From the NCBI GenBank assembly GCA_023129715.1, contig JAGMBO010000075.1, positions 1-44,732 of the forward strand: DNA of 44,732 nt, in the 5' to 3' direction. Origin of the DNA: Candidatus Eiseniibacteriota bacterium (GTDB lineage: Bacteria > Eisenbacteria > RBG-16-71-46 > CAIMUX01 > WJJG01). A program made the position numbers and the translations under genes. A model generated the notes under the pieces. It had not been told where the DNA came from. It was given only the letters and a program-made list of their open reading frames with translations, and did no database searches. How positions within the stretch are numbered: the stretch's first letter is position 1; each line of letters opens with the position of its first letter. Below are positions 1 to 10,701 of this stretch, piece after piece.

Positions 1-17
1 GGATCCATTCTCATTAG

Positions 18-629
<612 letters not shown>

Positions 630-674
630 CCAACGCGCGTCCGCGACGCACAGGCCTATCAATGCCAAGTGCGG

Positions 675-704
675 AGTCTAGGACTCAGCGCGCGCGACTG
701 TCAA
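675..704 (-). promoter_or_regulatory. Sigma-70 promoter of the tRNA gene
   Basis: On the minus strand, TTGACA (699-704) and TAGACT (675-680) are 18 bp apart. Transcription would start near 668, about 40 bases before the mature tRNA 5' end. From here to the end of ftsB at 784 nothing else was recognised. Confidence 0.6.
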
Positions 705-783
705 GCGACGAATCTCCCACTTGCGCTGTGCCTTGCAGGAGGGAAGGCTGCGAGCTTCGGGTGTCCTGCCGCGCCTCGCCGGG

Positions 784-1305
784 TCAATCGCTCGCGGCGC
801 CCTCGGCCGGGGCATCCCGCCGGTCGCTGAAGCGGTCGGCGCCGGCGATCTCGGCGCGCTGCAGGCAGCGCTCGTCTTCCGCATCGGCGGGCAGGAGGTA
901 GATGCGCTCGTTCTCGCGCGCAAAGCCGAATTCCTCCCGGGCACGCTTCTGCAGCAGGAAATCCTCACGCCGGTCGAGTTCCCCGAGGGCGTGATCGAGG
1001 GCGGCCTTGCGGTTGCGCAACTCGCTCAGCTCGCCGCGCAGCGTGCGCACCTCGCTGCGCAAGGAGGTGAGCTGCAGCCAGCCATGGGGACTCAAGATCA
1101 GCGCGTAGAGCGCCCAAAGTCCGAGGGCCAAGATGGCGAAGCGGCGCCAGCGGTTGCGGGTCGAGTGCCAGAGCTTGCGCAGGAAGAGCGCCTCGCCACC
1201 GGAGATACGCCGCCCACCCGGCGCGCGATCCTCCGATCCGCCGCGCGATTCATGCGGCGGGCGCCAGAAGCCCGATTCCGGCCGCTCCCTGGCCATGGTC
1301 CCCAT
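784..1305 (-). CDS. ftsB: Septum formation initiator, FtsB/DivIC family
   Basis: A 173-residue single-pass membrane protein. An Arg-rich cytoplasmic tail (1-55) is followed by one transmembrane helix (about 56-72, FAILALGLWALYALIL). Next comes a heptad coiled coil (about 78-115) and the REEFGFARENERIYLLP segment typical of the family end. FtsB/DivIC proteins act with FtsL and FtsQ in the divisome. The gene starts 22 bases after enolase on the same strand, the widespread eno-ftsB arrangement, so the two are probably co-transcribed. The N-terminal tail is longer than in E. coli FtsB (103 residues); a second Met at residue 4 is an equally possible start. The last ~35 residues look unstructured. 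Confidence 0.85.
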   Translation of the reverse strand: MGTMARERPESGFWRPPHESRGGSEDRAPGGRRISGGEALFLRKLWHSTRNRWRRFAILALGLWALYALILSPHGWLQLTSLRSEVRTLRGELSELRNRKAALDHALGELDRREDFLLQKRAREEFGFARENERIYLLPADAEDERCLQRAEIAGADRFSDRRDAPAEGAASD

Positions 1306-1327
1306 CCTTGGTCTCTGTCGGCGGCGG

Positions 1328-2825
<1,498 letters not shown>

Positions 2826-2985
2826 TTGCCGAGACTTCCATGTAACATATTGTCTGTCAAGAAGATGCAAGCGGAGTAGCACCCGGCGGGCGAGGGGGGC
2901 TTCGGGGGCACGGCGGGGCAGGCTGGAAACTATCCCGAGACCCCCTCGTATGTTCCTGTGCGATCAGGGCCCGGGAGGGTCGTCA

Positions 2986-3579
2986 GTGCACAAGACAAGT
3001 GACGACCTGGCTCTGGTCCGGCTCGGCCTGAAGGGCGATGAGCGGGCGTTCGAGGAGCTGGTCAGGCGCTACGAGAACGCCCTCTATCACCTCGCATGGC
3101 GGATGCTGCGCAACGACGAGGAAGCGCGAGATGTGGTCCAAGAGGCTTTCCTGCGCGTCTACCGCTCGCTCGACACGTTCGACCAAAGCAGGAAGTTCTC
3201 GACCTGGGTCCTGAGGATCGCAACCAATCTGTGCATCGATCGGTACAGGCGGCGGAAGGTCTGGTTGCTCTCGATCGATGTCGACGCGGAGGATGAACAG
3301 CGCCGCCCGATCGTTCTGGTGGATCAGGGTCCCGACCCGGCCGCGGTGCACGGGAAGACTTCGCTGGCCAGGTCGCTGGATCGGATGACCCAGCGGCTGC
3401 CGCCGATCTACCGGACGATCATCGAGCTGCGCTACAAGCAAAGCCTGGCTTACGAGGAGATCGCCGAGGTTCTCGATGTGCCGCTGGGAACTGTGAAGGC
3501 CCGTCTCCATCGCGCACATCGGCACCTGAAGGATCTGCTCTCCGAAGCCGGGATCGGTCCCGAGGCTTGGGATGCGTGA
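2986..3579 (+). CDS. RNA polymerase ECF-type sigma factor
   Basis: 197 residues. Sigma region 2 is clear (ERAFEELVRRYENALYHLAW, then DVVQEAFLRVYRSLDTF and FSTWVLRIATNLCIDRYRRR). Region 4 is also clear (LPPIYRTIIELRYKQSLAYE, EIAEVLDVPLGTVKARLHRA). Regions 1 and 3 are missing, as in the ECF class. I choose the GTG at 2986 because GGGAGG sits 7 bases upstream and family sequence begins there; an in-frame ATG at 2950 has no good ribosome-binding site. Thirty-three bases separate it from a zinc-type anti-sigma gene, which is likely its partner. Which signal it senses is unknown. Confidence 0.93.
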   Translation: MHKTSDDLALVRLGLKGDERAFEELVRRYENALYHLAWRMLRNDEEARDVVQEAFLRVYRSLDTFDQSRKFSTWVLRIATNLCIDRYRRRKVWLLSIDVDAEDEQRRPIVLVDQGPDPAAVHGKTSLARSLDRMTQRLPPIYRTIIELRYKQSLAYEEIAEVLDVPLGTVKARLHRAHRHLKDLLSEAGIGPEAWDA

Positions 3580-3612
3580 GCATCCCCTGAGGCTACGGCC
3601 CCTGAGGTTGAC

Positions 3613-4239
3613 ATGGCTTGCCCGCAACGACAGAGGGCATTGCAGGAGTACCTGTCGGGTGATCTGCCCCCGGTAGCGGCGCGGGAGCTCGAGGCGCATC
3701 TCGAGAGCTGCGCCGACTGCGCCCGCGACCTGGCGGCCTACCGGCGGCTGATGGCCGCGCTGTCCGAGCTGCCCGACGCGCCGCCGGTGCCGGGGCTGCA
3801 TCGGGATGTCATGGCCGCGCTGCGGCCGCAGCTCGTCAAGTGGCGTCACCGCCGCGAGACTCGCACGCAGCTTGTCATGCGCCGTGGCCTGAGCGCGGTG
3901 CTCGCCGGCGCTTTCGCTCTCTCGCTCTCCGTTGCGCTGTGGGGCTGGATGGGACGGATCGGCTCGGTGGCGACCGCTCGCTTCTCCCGTGATCTCGTCG
4001 GGCTGTGGAAATCGGCCCAGGAACTCTGGCAGCTCGTGCGGCTGTTCGGGGATGTCCTGCGAACCTTGGAGCCGGCGGCCCTCGGGCTATGGGAGGCGCT
4101 GCGCAGCTCCGCGGCGCCGCTGGTCCCGTGGGGTCCGTTGATCCTGGCCTCCTATGCGGCCGTTGCGGTGCTGGGCGGATGGCTTTGCTGGCGGGCGTTC
4201 CACGCGCTCAAGGAAGGGGATCTGAGTCATGCATCCTAA
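3613..4239 (+). CDS. Membrane anti-sigma factor with zinc-binding ZAS motif
   Basis: 208 residues. The N-terminal ~45 residues carry the anti-sigma zinc finger: Cys3, then HLESCADC with the His-x3-Cys-x2-Cys spacing. In known ZAS proteins this domain holds an ECF sigma factor inactive. Two hydrophobic segments follow, about 97-115 (AVLAGAFALSLSVALWGWMG) and about 175-196 (WGPLILASYAAVAVLGGWLC), so the protein should span the membrane twice with a mostly amphipathic region between. It follows its presumed sigma partner and overlaps the next gene by 11 bases, indicating one operon. Confidence 0.85.
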   Translation: MACPQRQRALQEYLSGDLPPVAARELEAHLESCADCARDLAAYRRLMAALSELPDAPPVPGLHRDVMAALRPQLVKWRHRRETRTQLVMRRGLSAVLAGAFALSLSVALWGWMGRIGSVATARFSRDLVGLWKSAQELWQLVRLFGDVLRTLEPAALGLWEALRSSAAPLVPWGPLILASYAAVAVLGGWLCWRAFHALKEGDLSHAS

Positions 4240-5734
4240 CCCTGCGACGACTCCTATCCGCGCCGATCGGTCCGGGGCTCTCGGAAAGCGCTCCCGGCGG
4301 CGGTGTCGGCCCGCCCCAGGCGTGCGCGCCGGTTCGCGCGCCGGTTTGTTCGGACTGGCCGGTCTGCTCGGGCTGGCCGGGCTGCTCGCGCTCGCCGGTG
4401 CGCCGGCCATGGGCGCCGATCGCATCGTCGTGCTCGGTGACAACGAGCGGGATTCGACCAGGGCGGGCATCGAGATCTCGGTTTCGCCCAACGAAGAAGG
4501 CGGCGTGCGGATCAGTCTCGATGGGGACTTCAGCGGACGGATCGCGAGCCTCGACTCGGTCGCCGGCGCCCTGCGGCGGGCGCAGCGCGAACACTCCGAT
4601 GCCCTGCGCAAAGCTCGCCGCTACGACGCCAAGCGCACGAGCGAGATCGTTTCCTTCGGGCAGGGCATCACCGTCGAGCGGGATCAGATCGTCGACGGCG
4701 ATGTCGTCTGCTTTCTCGGCTCAGTTCGTGTCCGGGGCATGGTGCAAGGCTCGGTGGTTGCCCTCGGTGGGGGGGTCGAGCTCGCGCCCGAGGCGATCGT
4801 GCACGGCGATGTCGTCTGTCTGGGCGGCGATGCGATTCGGGTCAGCGCGGGCAGTGTCATCGCCGGAGAGGCGGTCGCGATCGGTGGGCGGATCATCGAA
4901 CGCCCCGGCGCCCACATCGGCGACCGCATCGAGTTGACGTTCATCCCCGCGGTCGGTGGCCCGCCCATCTTCTGGGGGCCTGGCGGCGGGTCACTCGTTC
5001 TGCTGCTGCTGCTGCACATCGTCTTCATCGGGTTGATCGGCCTGATCCTGGTCAAGCTCGGGACCCGGCGCTGGGCGGCCAGTGTGGCCACGCTCAAGGT
5101 GCGCGGCTGGGAGTCGCTCTTCGCCGGATTGGGCGCCGGCATCCTGTTTGCGATCGTCGGCATTCCACTACTGCTGGTCATCATTCTAGCGCTGATCGCG
5201 CTGGTGGTCGGCATTCCGCTGGCGCCGTTGGTTGCCTTTCTCATGCTCGTCTTTCCCATTCCCGGCTACGTGATCACCGCGACCCTGCTCGGTGGGGCGC
5301 TGCGCTCACTGCCGCCGACCGATCCGCGCAGCCCGGTGCAGCCGGGCCAGTGTGGCTTCTTCCTGCTCGGCCATCTGGTGTTGATGATCCCCTGGATTCT
5401 GGCGACCCTGATCCATGGAGCGTCGGGGGGGATGGTCTGGCCGGCGGGACTCCTCCTGCTCCTGGGCTGGGGGGTGGTCGGACTCGCCATCGCCTTCGGG
5501 TGGGGTGCCTTCCTGCTCTCCCGCTTCGGAAGCCGGGTGCCGCAGCGTGCGCTGAACGCCATGGCGACCCAGGGGGGGCCGCCCGGCTCTCCGCCGCCGG
5601 TCTACCCGCCCGGCTCTCCACCGCCGGCGGCGCCCGGCTCTCCGCCGCCGGTCTACCCGCCCGCCTCTCCACCGCCGCCGCCGCCCGGCTCTCCACCGCC
5701 GGCGCCGCCCGAGGAGCCCCCCTCTGGACGGTAG
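4229..5734 (+). CDS. Bactofilin-like repeat membrane protein with Pro-rich tail
   Basis: 501 residues. After a hydrophobic signal or anchor (about 38-60), residues 140-235 form short beta repeats (DGDVVCFLGSVRVRG, GSVVALGGGVELAPEA, GDVVCLGGDAIRV, GEAVAIGGRII) like those of polymer-forming bactofilin-type domains. Four or more hydrophobic helices follow (about 254-450), then a tail of repeated PGSPPP/PVYPP units (about 455-501). The start overlaps the anti-sigma gene by 11 bases, so it is the third gene of the sigma operon and a likely target or sensor of that system. The 3' end overlaps rlmN by 82 bp tail to tail. The domain call rests on the repeat pattern; the function is unknown. Confidence 0.7.
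   Translation: MHPNPATTPIRADRSGALGKRSRRRCRPAPGVRAGSRAGLFGLAGLLGLAGLLALAGAPAMGADRIVVLGDNERDSTRAGIEISVSPNEEGGVRISLDGDFSGRIASLDSVAGALRRAQREHSDALRKARRYDAKRTSEIVSFGQGITVERDQIVDGDVVCFLGSVRVRGMVQGSVVALGGGVELAPEAIVHGDVVCLGGDAIRVSAGSVIAGEAVAIGGRIIERPGAHIGDRIELTFIPAVGGPPIFWGPGGGSLVLLLLLHIVFIGLIGLILVKLGTRRWAASVATLKVRGWESLFAGLGAGILFAIVGIPLLLVIILALIALVVGIPLAPLVAFLMLVFPIPGYVITATLLGGALRSLPPTDPRSPVQPGQCGFFLLGHLVLMIPWILATLIHGASGGMVWPAGLLLLLGWGVVGLAIAFGWGAFLLSRFGSRVPQRALNAMATQGGPPGSPPPVYPPGSPPPAAPGSPPPVYPPASPPPPPPGSPPPAPPEEPPSGR
5579..5720 (+). repeat. GC-rich coding repeat (Pro-Gly-Ser-Pro tail)
   Basis: Imperfect repeats of CCCGGCTCTCCGCCGCCGG and CTACCCGCCC encode the Pro-rich tail of the bactofilin-like protein. 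The right half is also the 3' end of rlmN on the other strand, where it reads as Gly/Glu-rich sequence. Confidence 0.8.
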
Positions 5735-6798
5735 GCGGTCGAGAGCTGGCCGCAGGCCGCCCGGATCTCCACCCCGCGGCTCTCGCGCAGGGTCACCGCG
5801 GGGGCGATCGGCAGCATGGCGGCATGAAAGGCGTCGACCCGCTCGGCGGGCGAGGCCTGCAGGGGCGTGAGCGGATTGGGGTTGAAGCGGATCAGGTTGA
5901 CCTTCGCGCCGACCTCGCGGGCCATGCGCGCCAGGCGGCGGGCATCGGCGAGCGAGTCGTTGACATCGCGGATCAGGACATATTCGAGGGTCACCCGGCT
6001 GCCCGTACGTTCCCCATACTCGGTCAGCGCCGCCAGGACCTCCTCGATCGGGTAGCGTCGGTTGACCGGCATCAGGGAAGAGCGGGTCTCGTTGTCGGTC
6101 GCGTTCAGCGAGAGGGCCAACCGCACGGCGACCGGCTCGCGGGCGAGCGCGCGGATGGCGGTGGGGAGGCCGACGGTGGAGACGGTGATCCGGCGCCGTC
6201 CGACCCCCAGGCCGAAGTCGTCGTGGAGTACGCGGATGCCGGCGACCACCGCGGCGTAGTTCGCCAGCGGTTCCCCCATGCCCATGAAGACGAGATTGAA
6301 GAATCCGGTGGCGCCGAGCCCGGCGAGCGCATCCCGGATGACGAGCACCTGCGAGATGATCTCATGGGGATTCAGGTTGCGCCGCAGCCCCATCGCCCCG
6401 GTGGCACAGAAGCGGCAGCCGTAGGCGCACCCCGCCTGGGTCGAGATGCAGATCGTATCCCGGCGTGGGGCCCGCAGGAGCACCGCCTCGATAGCCTCGC
6501 CGTCGGCGAGGCGGAAGAGGAACTTCACCGCGTCACCGTCGCGGGAGGCCTCCCGGGTGGCGACCGGCAGCCGCTCCAGGCTGTGGTCGGCCGCCAGGCG
6601 GTCGCGGAGCTCGCCGGGGAGGTTGGTCATCTCCGAGAAGTCCCGGGCCCCCTTGCGGTAGATCCAGGAGGCGATCTGCCGCGACCGAAAGGCGGGCTGG
6701 CGCGCCATCACCGGAAGGCGCGCGATCTCGGGAGCGCCTGCCCCGACGAGACTTCGGGGGGGCTCCCAACCGTTCTCGGATGTGTTGGGCTTCGGCAT
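5653..6798 (-). CDS. rlmN: 23S rRNA (adenine-2503-C2)-methyltransferase RlmN
   Basis: Radical-SAM enzyme that methylates A2503 of 23S rRNA, and A37 of some tRNAs. 381 residues. The iron-sulfur motif CAYGCRFC supplies Cys124, Cys128 and Cys131. The two catalytic cysteines of the family are present at Cys117 (TICIS) and Cys349 (AACGQL). Other family blocks are GMGEPLANY, RRITVSTVG, LALSLNATDNETRS and LIRFNPN. RlmN normally ends shortly after AACGQL; here about 25 Gly/Glu/Ser residues follow, read from the reverse of the neighbour's Pro-rich repeat. That tail is probably a by-product of the overlap rather than a functional domain. GGGGGG lies just before the start. Confidence 0.97.
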   Translation of the reverse strand: MPKPNTSENGWEPPRSLVGAGAPEIARLPVMARQPAFRSRQIASWIYRKGARDFSEMTNLPGELRDRLAADHSLERLPVATREASRDGDAVKFLFRLADGEAIEAVLLRAPRRDTICISTQAGCAYGCRFCATGAMGLRRNLNPHEIISQVLVIRDALAGLGATGFFNLVFMGMGEPLANYAAVVAGIRVLHDDFGLGVGRRRITVSTVGLPTAIRALAREPVAVRLALSLNATDNETRSSLMPVNRRYPIEEVLAALTEYGERTGSRVTLEYVLIRDVNDSLADARRLARMAREVGAKVNLIRFNPNPLTPLQASPAERVDAFHAAMLPIAPAVTLRESRGVEIRAACGQLSTAYRPEGGSSGGAGGGEPGGGGGGEAGG

Positions 6799-6835
6799 CG
6801 CCCCCCAGCATGCCAGAGGGGGCTCATCAACGGCA

Positions 6836-6852
6836 AGGGGCTCGGAGCCCCT
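6836..6852. other. Perfect 17-nt palindrome upstream of rlmN
   Basis: AGGGGCTC-G-GAGCCCCT lies 38 bases upstream of the rlmN start, within the 364-bp gap (6799-7162) between rlmN and the small exported-protein gene. The gap also holds the promoter at 7034 and the leader hairpin at 7115; otherwise nothing was seen in it. Confidence 0.4.
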
Positions 6853-7033
6853 GCCGCCCGCTCCCCCCCCCCGACAGCCTCATCCGGGCGGAAGCTGCCG
6901 ATCACCGGCCTATCTGCCGATCTAGGAACAGGGAACCCCGGGTGGTGCGAGGTGGTGCCAGTGGGGGAGGCGGGAACCACCACCGGATCACGCGGAATTG
7001 TTGTCGGGCAAGGGGATTATGCCTTCCCAGCTC

Positions 7034-7062
7034 TTGACAGCAGGGCGGAGTTGCCCTACATT
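7034..7062 (+). promoter_or_regulatory. Strong sigma-70-type promoter
   Basis: A perfect TTGACA (7034-7039) and TACATT (7057-7062) are 17 bp apart. It would start transcription near 7070 and drive the small exported-protein gene at 7163 and the sigma-54 activator gene behind it. Confidence 0.65.
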
Positions 7063-7114
7063 CATAGGTAACAGGGGTACTCCCTCCTGCGGAAGTATCC
7101 GGTGGGTTCGTTTC

Positions 7115-7133
7115 CTCCCAAAGTTTTTGGGAG
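7115..7133 (+). promoter_or_regulatory. Leader stem-loop before the exported-protein gene
   Basis: CTCCCAAA (7115-7122) and TTTGGGAG (7126-7133) form a perfect 8-bp stem with a 3-nt loop in the predicted 5' leader, 22 bases before the ribosome-binding site. There is no T-tract after it, so a leader structure is more likely than a terminator. Confidence 0.45.
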
Positions 7134-7162
7134 CGGCGAGGCCCGGAGAGGTGAGAGGAGGC

Positions 7163-7471
7163 ATGGCGATGCTTGGGCTGGTGCACTTCCCATGGCGAAA
7201 GGTGATCGGCCTTGCCCTGATTGCACTCCTCCTCCTGCCCGTCCTTGAGCAGGCTGCGGCAGCACCGCGGGCGAAGGCACCGGCCGGAGAGGTCGCCGTG
7301 ATCGGTGAACGCGCCGGGGATCTGCCGGGAGCCCTGGACAAGAACGAGGGAGGTGGAGACGACAAGGACACGCCCTGCGTCCCCACTGACGGGGAGGGCG
7401 ACCCGGACGACTACGGCTTTCTTCCGCCGCTGATCGAACGGCTGTTGTTCTTCCTGCGGCTCATCGGCTAG
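7163..7471 (+). CDS. Small exported protein of unknown function
   Basis: 102 residues; family not recognised. A signal peptide is clear: a positively charged start, a hydrophobic core (about 15-29, GLALIALLLLPVL) and an AAAAP cleavage region. The mature part is acidic with one Cys (DKDTPCVPTD) and ends in a hydrophobic amphipathic stretch (LPPLIERLLFFLRLIG). The ATG at 7163 has GGAGG 2-6 bases upstream of it and AGAGGAGG overall; the open frame further upstream (from 6998) has no sign of being coding. The gene ends 23 bases before the sigma-54 activator gene on the same strand, behind the same strong promoter. An exported peptide paired with a TPR/GAF activator could be a signal or a regulated output; this is inference. 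Confidence 0.65.
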   Translation: MAMLGLVHFPWRKVIGLALIALLLLPVLEQAAAAPRAKAPAGEVAVIGERAGDLPGALDKNEGGGDDKDTPCVPTDGEGDPDDYGFLPPLIERLLFFLRLIG

Positions 7472-7494
7472 CCGGCGACGCAACGAGCAGGTCC

Positions 7495-10400
7495 GTGATG
7501 CCAGGCGAAGATCCGAAAAGGAGCCAGGAAGTCACGGGTCGAGGTTGGAGGTCCCCCCGATCCTCTTCCCGTGAAGAGCACGCCGACCGGGAATTCCCGG
7601 AGGTGGAGCACTTGCTACGCGTCGCGTCGGTCCACCAAGCGGCCGACAACCCGATCGCCGCCCTCGAGGCTCTCGAGCAGGCGGCCGTTTTGTTTGCGGA
7701 GGCCTCGGCGCCGATTGCCCTGCGCGCCGAGGTGATGCTGAAGACCGCCGATTGTCTCCGGCGCCGCGGCCTGCTCGAGGAGGCCCTCGAACAGGCCACC
7801 GCGGTGCTGAGCCTGATCGGTTCCGCCGGCGGTGCGGTGCTGCGCGGCCGTGCGCTCTCCCGCCTCGGCGATATCCAGGGGGGGCTCGGTCGCTACGATG
7901 AGGCCCTCGCTGCTTGCGAGGAGGCCTATCAGCTCCTGCGCTCGACCGACGAGCATGCCGACATCGGATTCCTCGAACTGGCCCGCGGGACGATCCACGT
8001 GCGGCGCGGCGAAGTCGTGCGCAGCCGCGAGTGCTTCGAGAGCGCGCTCTTCTCGTTCCGCCGCATCGATGACCGCGAAGGCATTGCCCTCGCGCTCAAT
8101 GCCCTCGGGCTCGCGCTCAAGAACGGCCCCCACTGGGCCGACGCACGTGATTTCCTCACCCGGGCGCTTGCCGTCAGCGAGGCGGCGGGCAACTACACGC
8201 GGGTGGCGACTCACTCGGTCAACCTGGGGATCCTCTACACAAAGCTCTGCGACTTCGAGTTGGCCGCGCATCACCTCGACCGGTCGGTTTCGATCAACCG
8301 GGAGGTCGGCAACAGCTACGCGCTGGTCAAGGCGCTGTTGGCGAAGGGGTTGATGTACCGCCGCTGCGGACAACTCGAGCGGGCGGCGGCGCTCTATGGC
8401 GAAGCCCTCGAGCTCTGCACCGAGCATGGCTACGGGCGTGAGCTCGTCCTGGGCCATGAATTCGAAGGTGAGTTGCTCGGTGATCAGGGACGCTTCGCCG
8501 ATGCGCGGTCACGGCTGAACGCCGGATTGGATCTCGCCCTCGAAGTCGCCCCCGAGGGCGATCTCGTGCCGGAGATCAAACGGCGCCTCGCGCAGTTCGC
8601 GCTCGCTGAGGGGCAGGCGGAGAACGCGCGCCAGCTGGCGCGTGAGGCTCTGCGTGGGGCTCGGCGGCTGGGCGATAACACCGAGGCGGGAGTGGCGCTG
8701 CGGATTCTCGGGGAGGCCTCCGCGCGCCTGGGCCACGAAATGGCTGCCCGCAGACTGCTGGAACGTTCCCTCGGCCTGCTCGAGCGCACACCCGAACGCT
8801 TCGAACAGGCGCTCTCGCAGGTCGCGCTGGCACGCCAGCTCGCGCGACTCTGGTCGAGCGATCGCGAGGCTGCCGGCGAGGGTAGTCCTGAGCGGGCGGT
8901 CGACCTGATCCAGAAGGCCTGGGCCTTCTTCGCGGGTGTCGATCTGCAAGAGAAGGCGACCGAGGTGCTCGTCGATCTCGCCGATGTGCGGCTCGTGCTC
9001 GGCCAGCTCGATGACGCCTTGCGCGACATCGCCCGCGCCAGCGCCTTGGCGGAGCAGGTCGGGCGACGCGACTTGCTGCGGCGGCTTGAGAGCCTGCGCG
9101 AGCGGCTCGAGGAGCATTCGGCGAGGACGGCGCGGCTGGCGACGCCCGAGGCCGACTTGATCGCCGAGTGGGCCAAGCTTTTCGGGGACAACCAGGCGAG
9201 TGAGGCCTGTCTGCAGAAGATGCTGCAGTTCGTCGCCCAGCGCTTGGAGAGTAGCTCGGCAATGATCGCCGCCCCCGATGGTCAGGGGGGGCATTGTATC
9301 GAAGCGGCCGTCGGCCTCGCGCCCGAGGCGGCGGCGCGAATCCTGCCGATCGTGGCACCCTTGGTCGGGAGCAATGGGATCTGCCTGGCGACCGAGCTCT
9401 CCGCCGACCCGCGCTTCTCCGCTCACGCCGACCGAACCCTCGCCGGGGTCTGTGCGCTGGCCGCGCTCGCCGTGCGGTTGCCCGAGGGCGAGGGGATCCT
9501 CTACCTCGACCGCCGCGATGCGGGTGCGCGCCCCTTCGGTGCCTCGGCGCTGCACATGCTGAGCCTGCTGACCGGCCTGCTCGGGCTCGGGCTCGTCCAG
9601 GTGCGCCGTGAACGGGAGATCGAACGCTCTCGCCGCTCGCGACTCGATGCCACCTCCGTAGGCCCCTTCGCCGACTATCTGACCAGCCATCTTCCGCTCA
9701 AGCAGATGTTCACCCATCTCGCCCGTGTAGGCGAATCACCCGCCAGCATCCTGATCCTCGGCGAGACCGGGACGGGCAAGGGCCTGCTCGCGCAGTGCAT
9801 TCACAGCGCAAGCTCGCGGCGGGAGCGGCCATTCGTAACGGTCAACTGCGCCGCGTTGCCCGAGCCGTTGCTCGAGAGCGAGCTCTTCGGTCACGTGCAG
9901 GGCTCCTTTACCGGGGCGCACCGCAGCAAGCGGGGGCTGTTCGAGGCGGCCGACGGCGGAACCCTGTTGCTCGATGAGATCAGCCGCGCCAGCCTGGCCG
10001 TCCAGGCCAAGCTGCTGCACGTGCTCGACTCGAAGGAAGTGCGCCCGGTCGGCGCGACGCAGGGCAAGCGCGTCGACGTGCGGGTCCTCTGTGCGAGCAA
10101 CGCCGACCTGCGCGAAGCGATCCGCCAGGGGCAGTTTCTTGAGGATCTCTTCTACCGGCTCAATGACTTCAGTGTCCTGCTGCCGCCACTGCGCGACCGG
10201 CGCGAGGACATCCCGCTGCTGTTGACCCACTTCTACGATGAGGCCTGCCGCGAGATGGGGCGCCGCCCGAAGGGCATCGCGCGGGAGGTCATGTCCCTGC
10301 TGCTCGATCACCAGTGGCGCGGCAACATCCGCGAGTTGCTGCAGGTCGTGCGGCGCCTAGTGGCGCTCAGCGAAGACGGCGCTTGGATCACCACCGACCT

Positions 10401-10656
10401 GCTCCCGGCCGATTTCGCCTCGGCGACGCCCGCCGTAGTGCCGCCTGCGGGAGCCCCGATTCCCGTGGGGACGAATGGAGGCGGGCTCCACGGGGCGGTC
10501 GAGCAGCTCGAGAAGAAGATCCTGGCTGCGGCGCTTACCGAGAGCGGGTGGAACCGCTCCGAGGTTGCCCGGCGTCTGGAAATCAGCTACCCGACCGTGC
10601 TCGCCAAGATCAAGCGCTACCGCCTCCATCCACCCGAGGGCAGTGCGAGCCGCTAG
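7495..10656 (+). CDS. Sigma-54-dependent activator with TPR and GAF sensor domains
   Basis: 1053 residues. Residues ~40-540 are tetratricopeptide-type helical repeats, ~560-690 look like a GAF domain, and ~725-955 are a sigma-54 AAA+ domain. Walker A is GETGTGKG at 756, Walker B is LLLDEIS with Asp827/Glu828, and the arginine-finger region is FYRLNDFSVLLPPLRDR. A Fis-type HTH ends the protein (GWNRSEVARRLEISYPTV). The sigma-54 contact loop reads GSFTGA (803-808) rather than GAFTGA; the essential Phe-Thr is kept. The start is GTG 7495 or the adjoining ATG 7498, both behind AGCAGG. There is no receiver domain, so input should come through the TPR or GAF part. A sigma-54-type promoter lies 270 bp past its stop and is the natural target candidate. 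Confidence 0.93.
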   Translation: MMPGEDPKRSQEVTGRGWRSPRSSSREEHADREFPEVEHLLRVASVHQAADNPIAALEALEQAAVLFAEASAPIALRAEVMLKTADCLRRRGLLEEALEQATAVLSLIGSAGGAVLRGRALSRLGDIQGGLGRYDEALAACEEAYQLLRSTDEHADIGFLELARGTIHVRRGEVVRSRECFESALFSFRRIDDREGIALALNALGLALKNGPHWADARDFLTRALAVSEAAGNYTRVATHSVNLGILYTKLCDFELAAHHLDRSVSINREVGNSYALVKALLAKGLMYRRCGQLERAAALYGEALELCTEHGYGRELVLGHEFEGELLGDQGRFADARSRLNAGLDLALEVAPEGDLVPEIKRRLAQFALAEGQAENARQLAREALRGARRLGDNTEAGVALRILGEASARLGHEMAARRLLERSLGLLERTPERFEQALSQVALARQLARLWSSDREAAGEGSPERAVDLIQKAWAFFAGVDLQEKATEVLVDLADVRLVLGQLDDALRDIARASALAEQVGRRDLLRRLESLRERLEEHSARTARLATPEADLIAEWAKLFGDNQASEACLQKMLQFVAQRLESSSAMIAAPDGQGGHCIEAAVGLAPEAAARILPIVAPLVGSNGICLATELSADPRFSAHADRTLAGVCALAALAVRLPEGEGILYLDRRDAGARPFGASALHMLSLLTGLLGLGLVQVRREREIERSRRSRLDATSVGPFADYLTSHLPLKQMFTHLARVGESPASILILGETGTGKGLLAQCIHSASSRRERPFVTVNCAALPEPLLESELFGHVQGSFTGAHRSKRGLFEAADGGTLLLDEISRASLAVQAKLLHVLDSKEVRPVGATQGKRVDVRVLCASNADLREAIRQGQFLEDLFYRLNDFSVLLPPLRDRREDIPLLLTHFYDEACREMGRRPKGIAREVMSLLLDHQWRGNIRELLQVVRRLVALSEDGAWITTDLLPADFASATPAVVPPAGAPIPVGTNGGGLHGAVEQLEKKILAAALTESGWNRSEVARRLEISYPTVLAKIKRYRLHPPEGSASR

Positions 10657-10701
10657 CCGGATTCACCTCCTGTCTCCCGTTCCGCCGCGGGGTTGTCAGG
10701 T

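Noticed and set aside
5350-7071. 573-codon open frame on the plus strand
   Set aside because: Antisense of rlmN, which has full catalytic motifs; the plus frame shows no family sequence.
8509-9717. 402-codon open frame on the minus strand
   Set aside because: Antisense of the TPR/GAF part of the sigma-54 activator; no recognisable domain.
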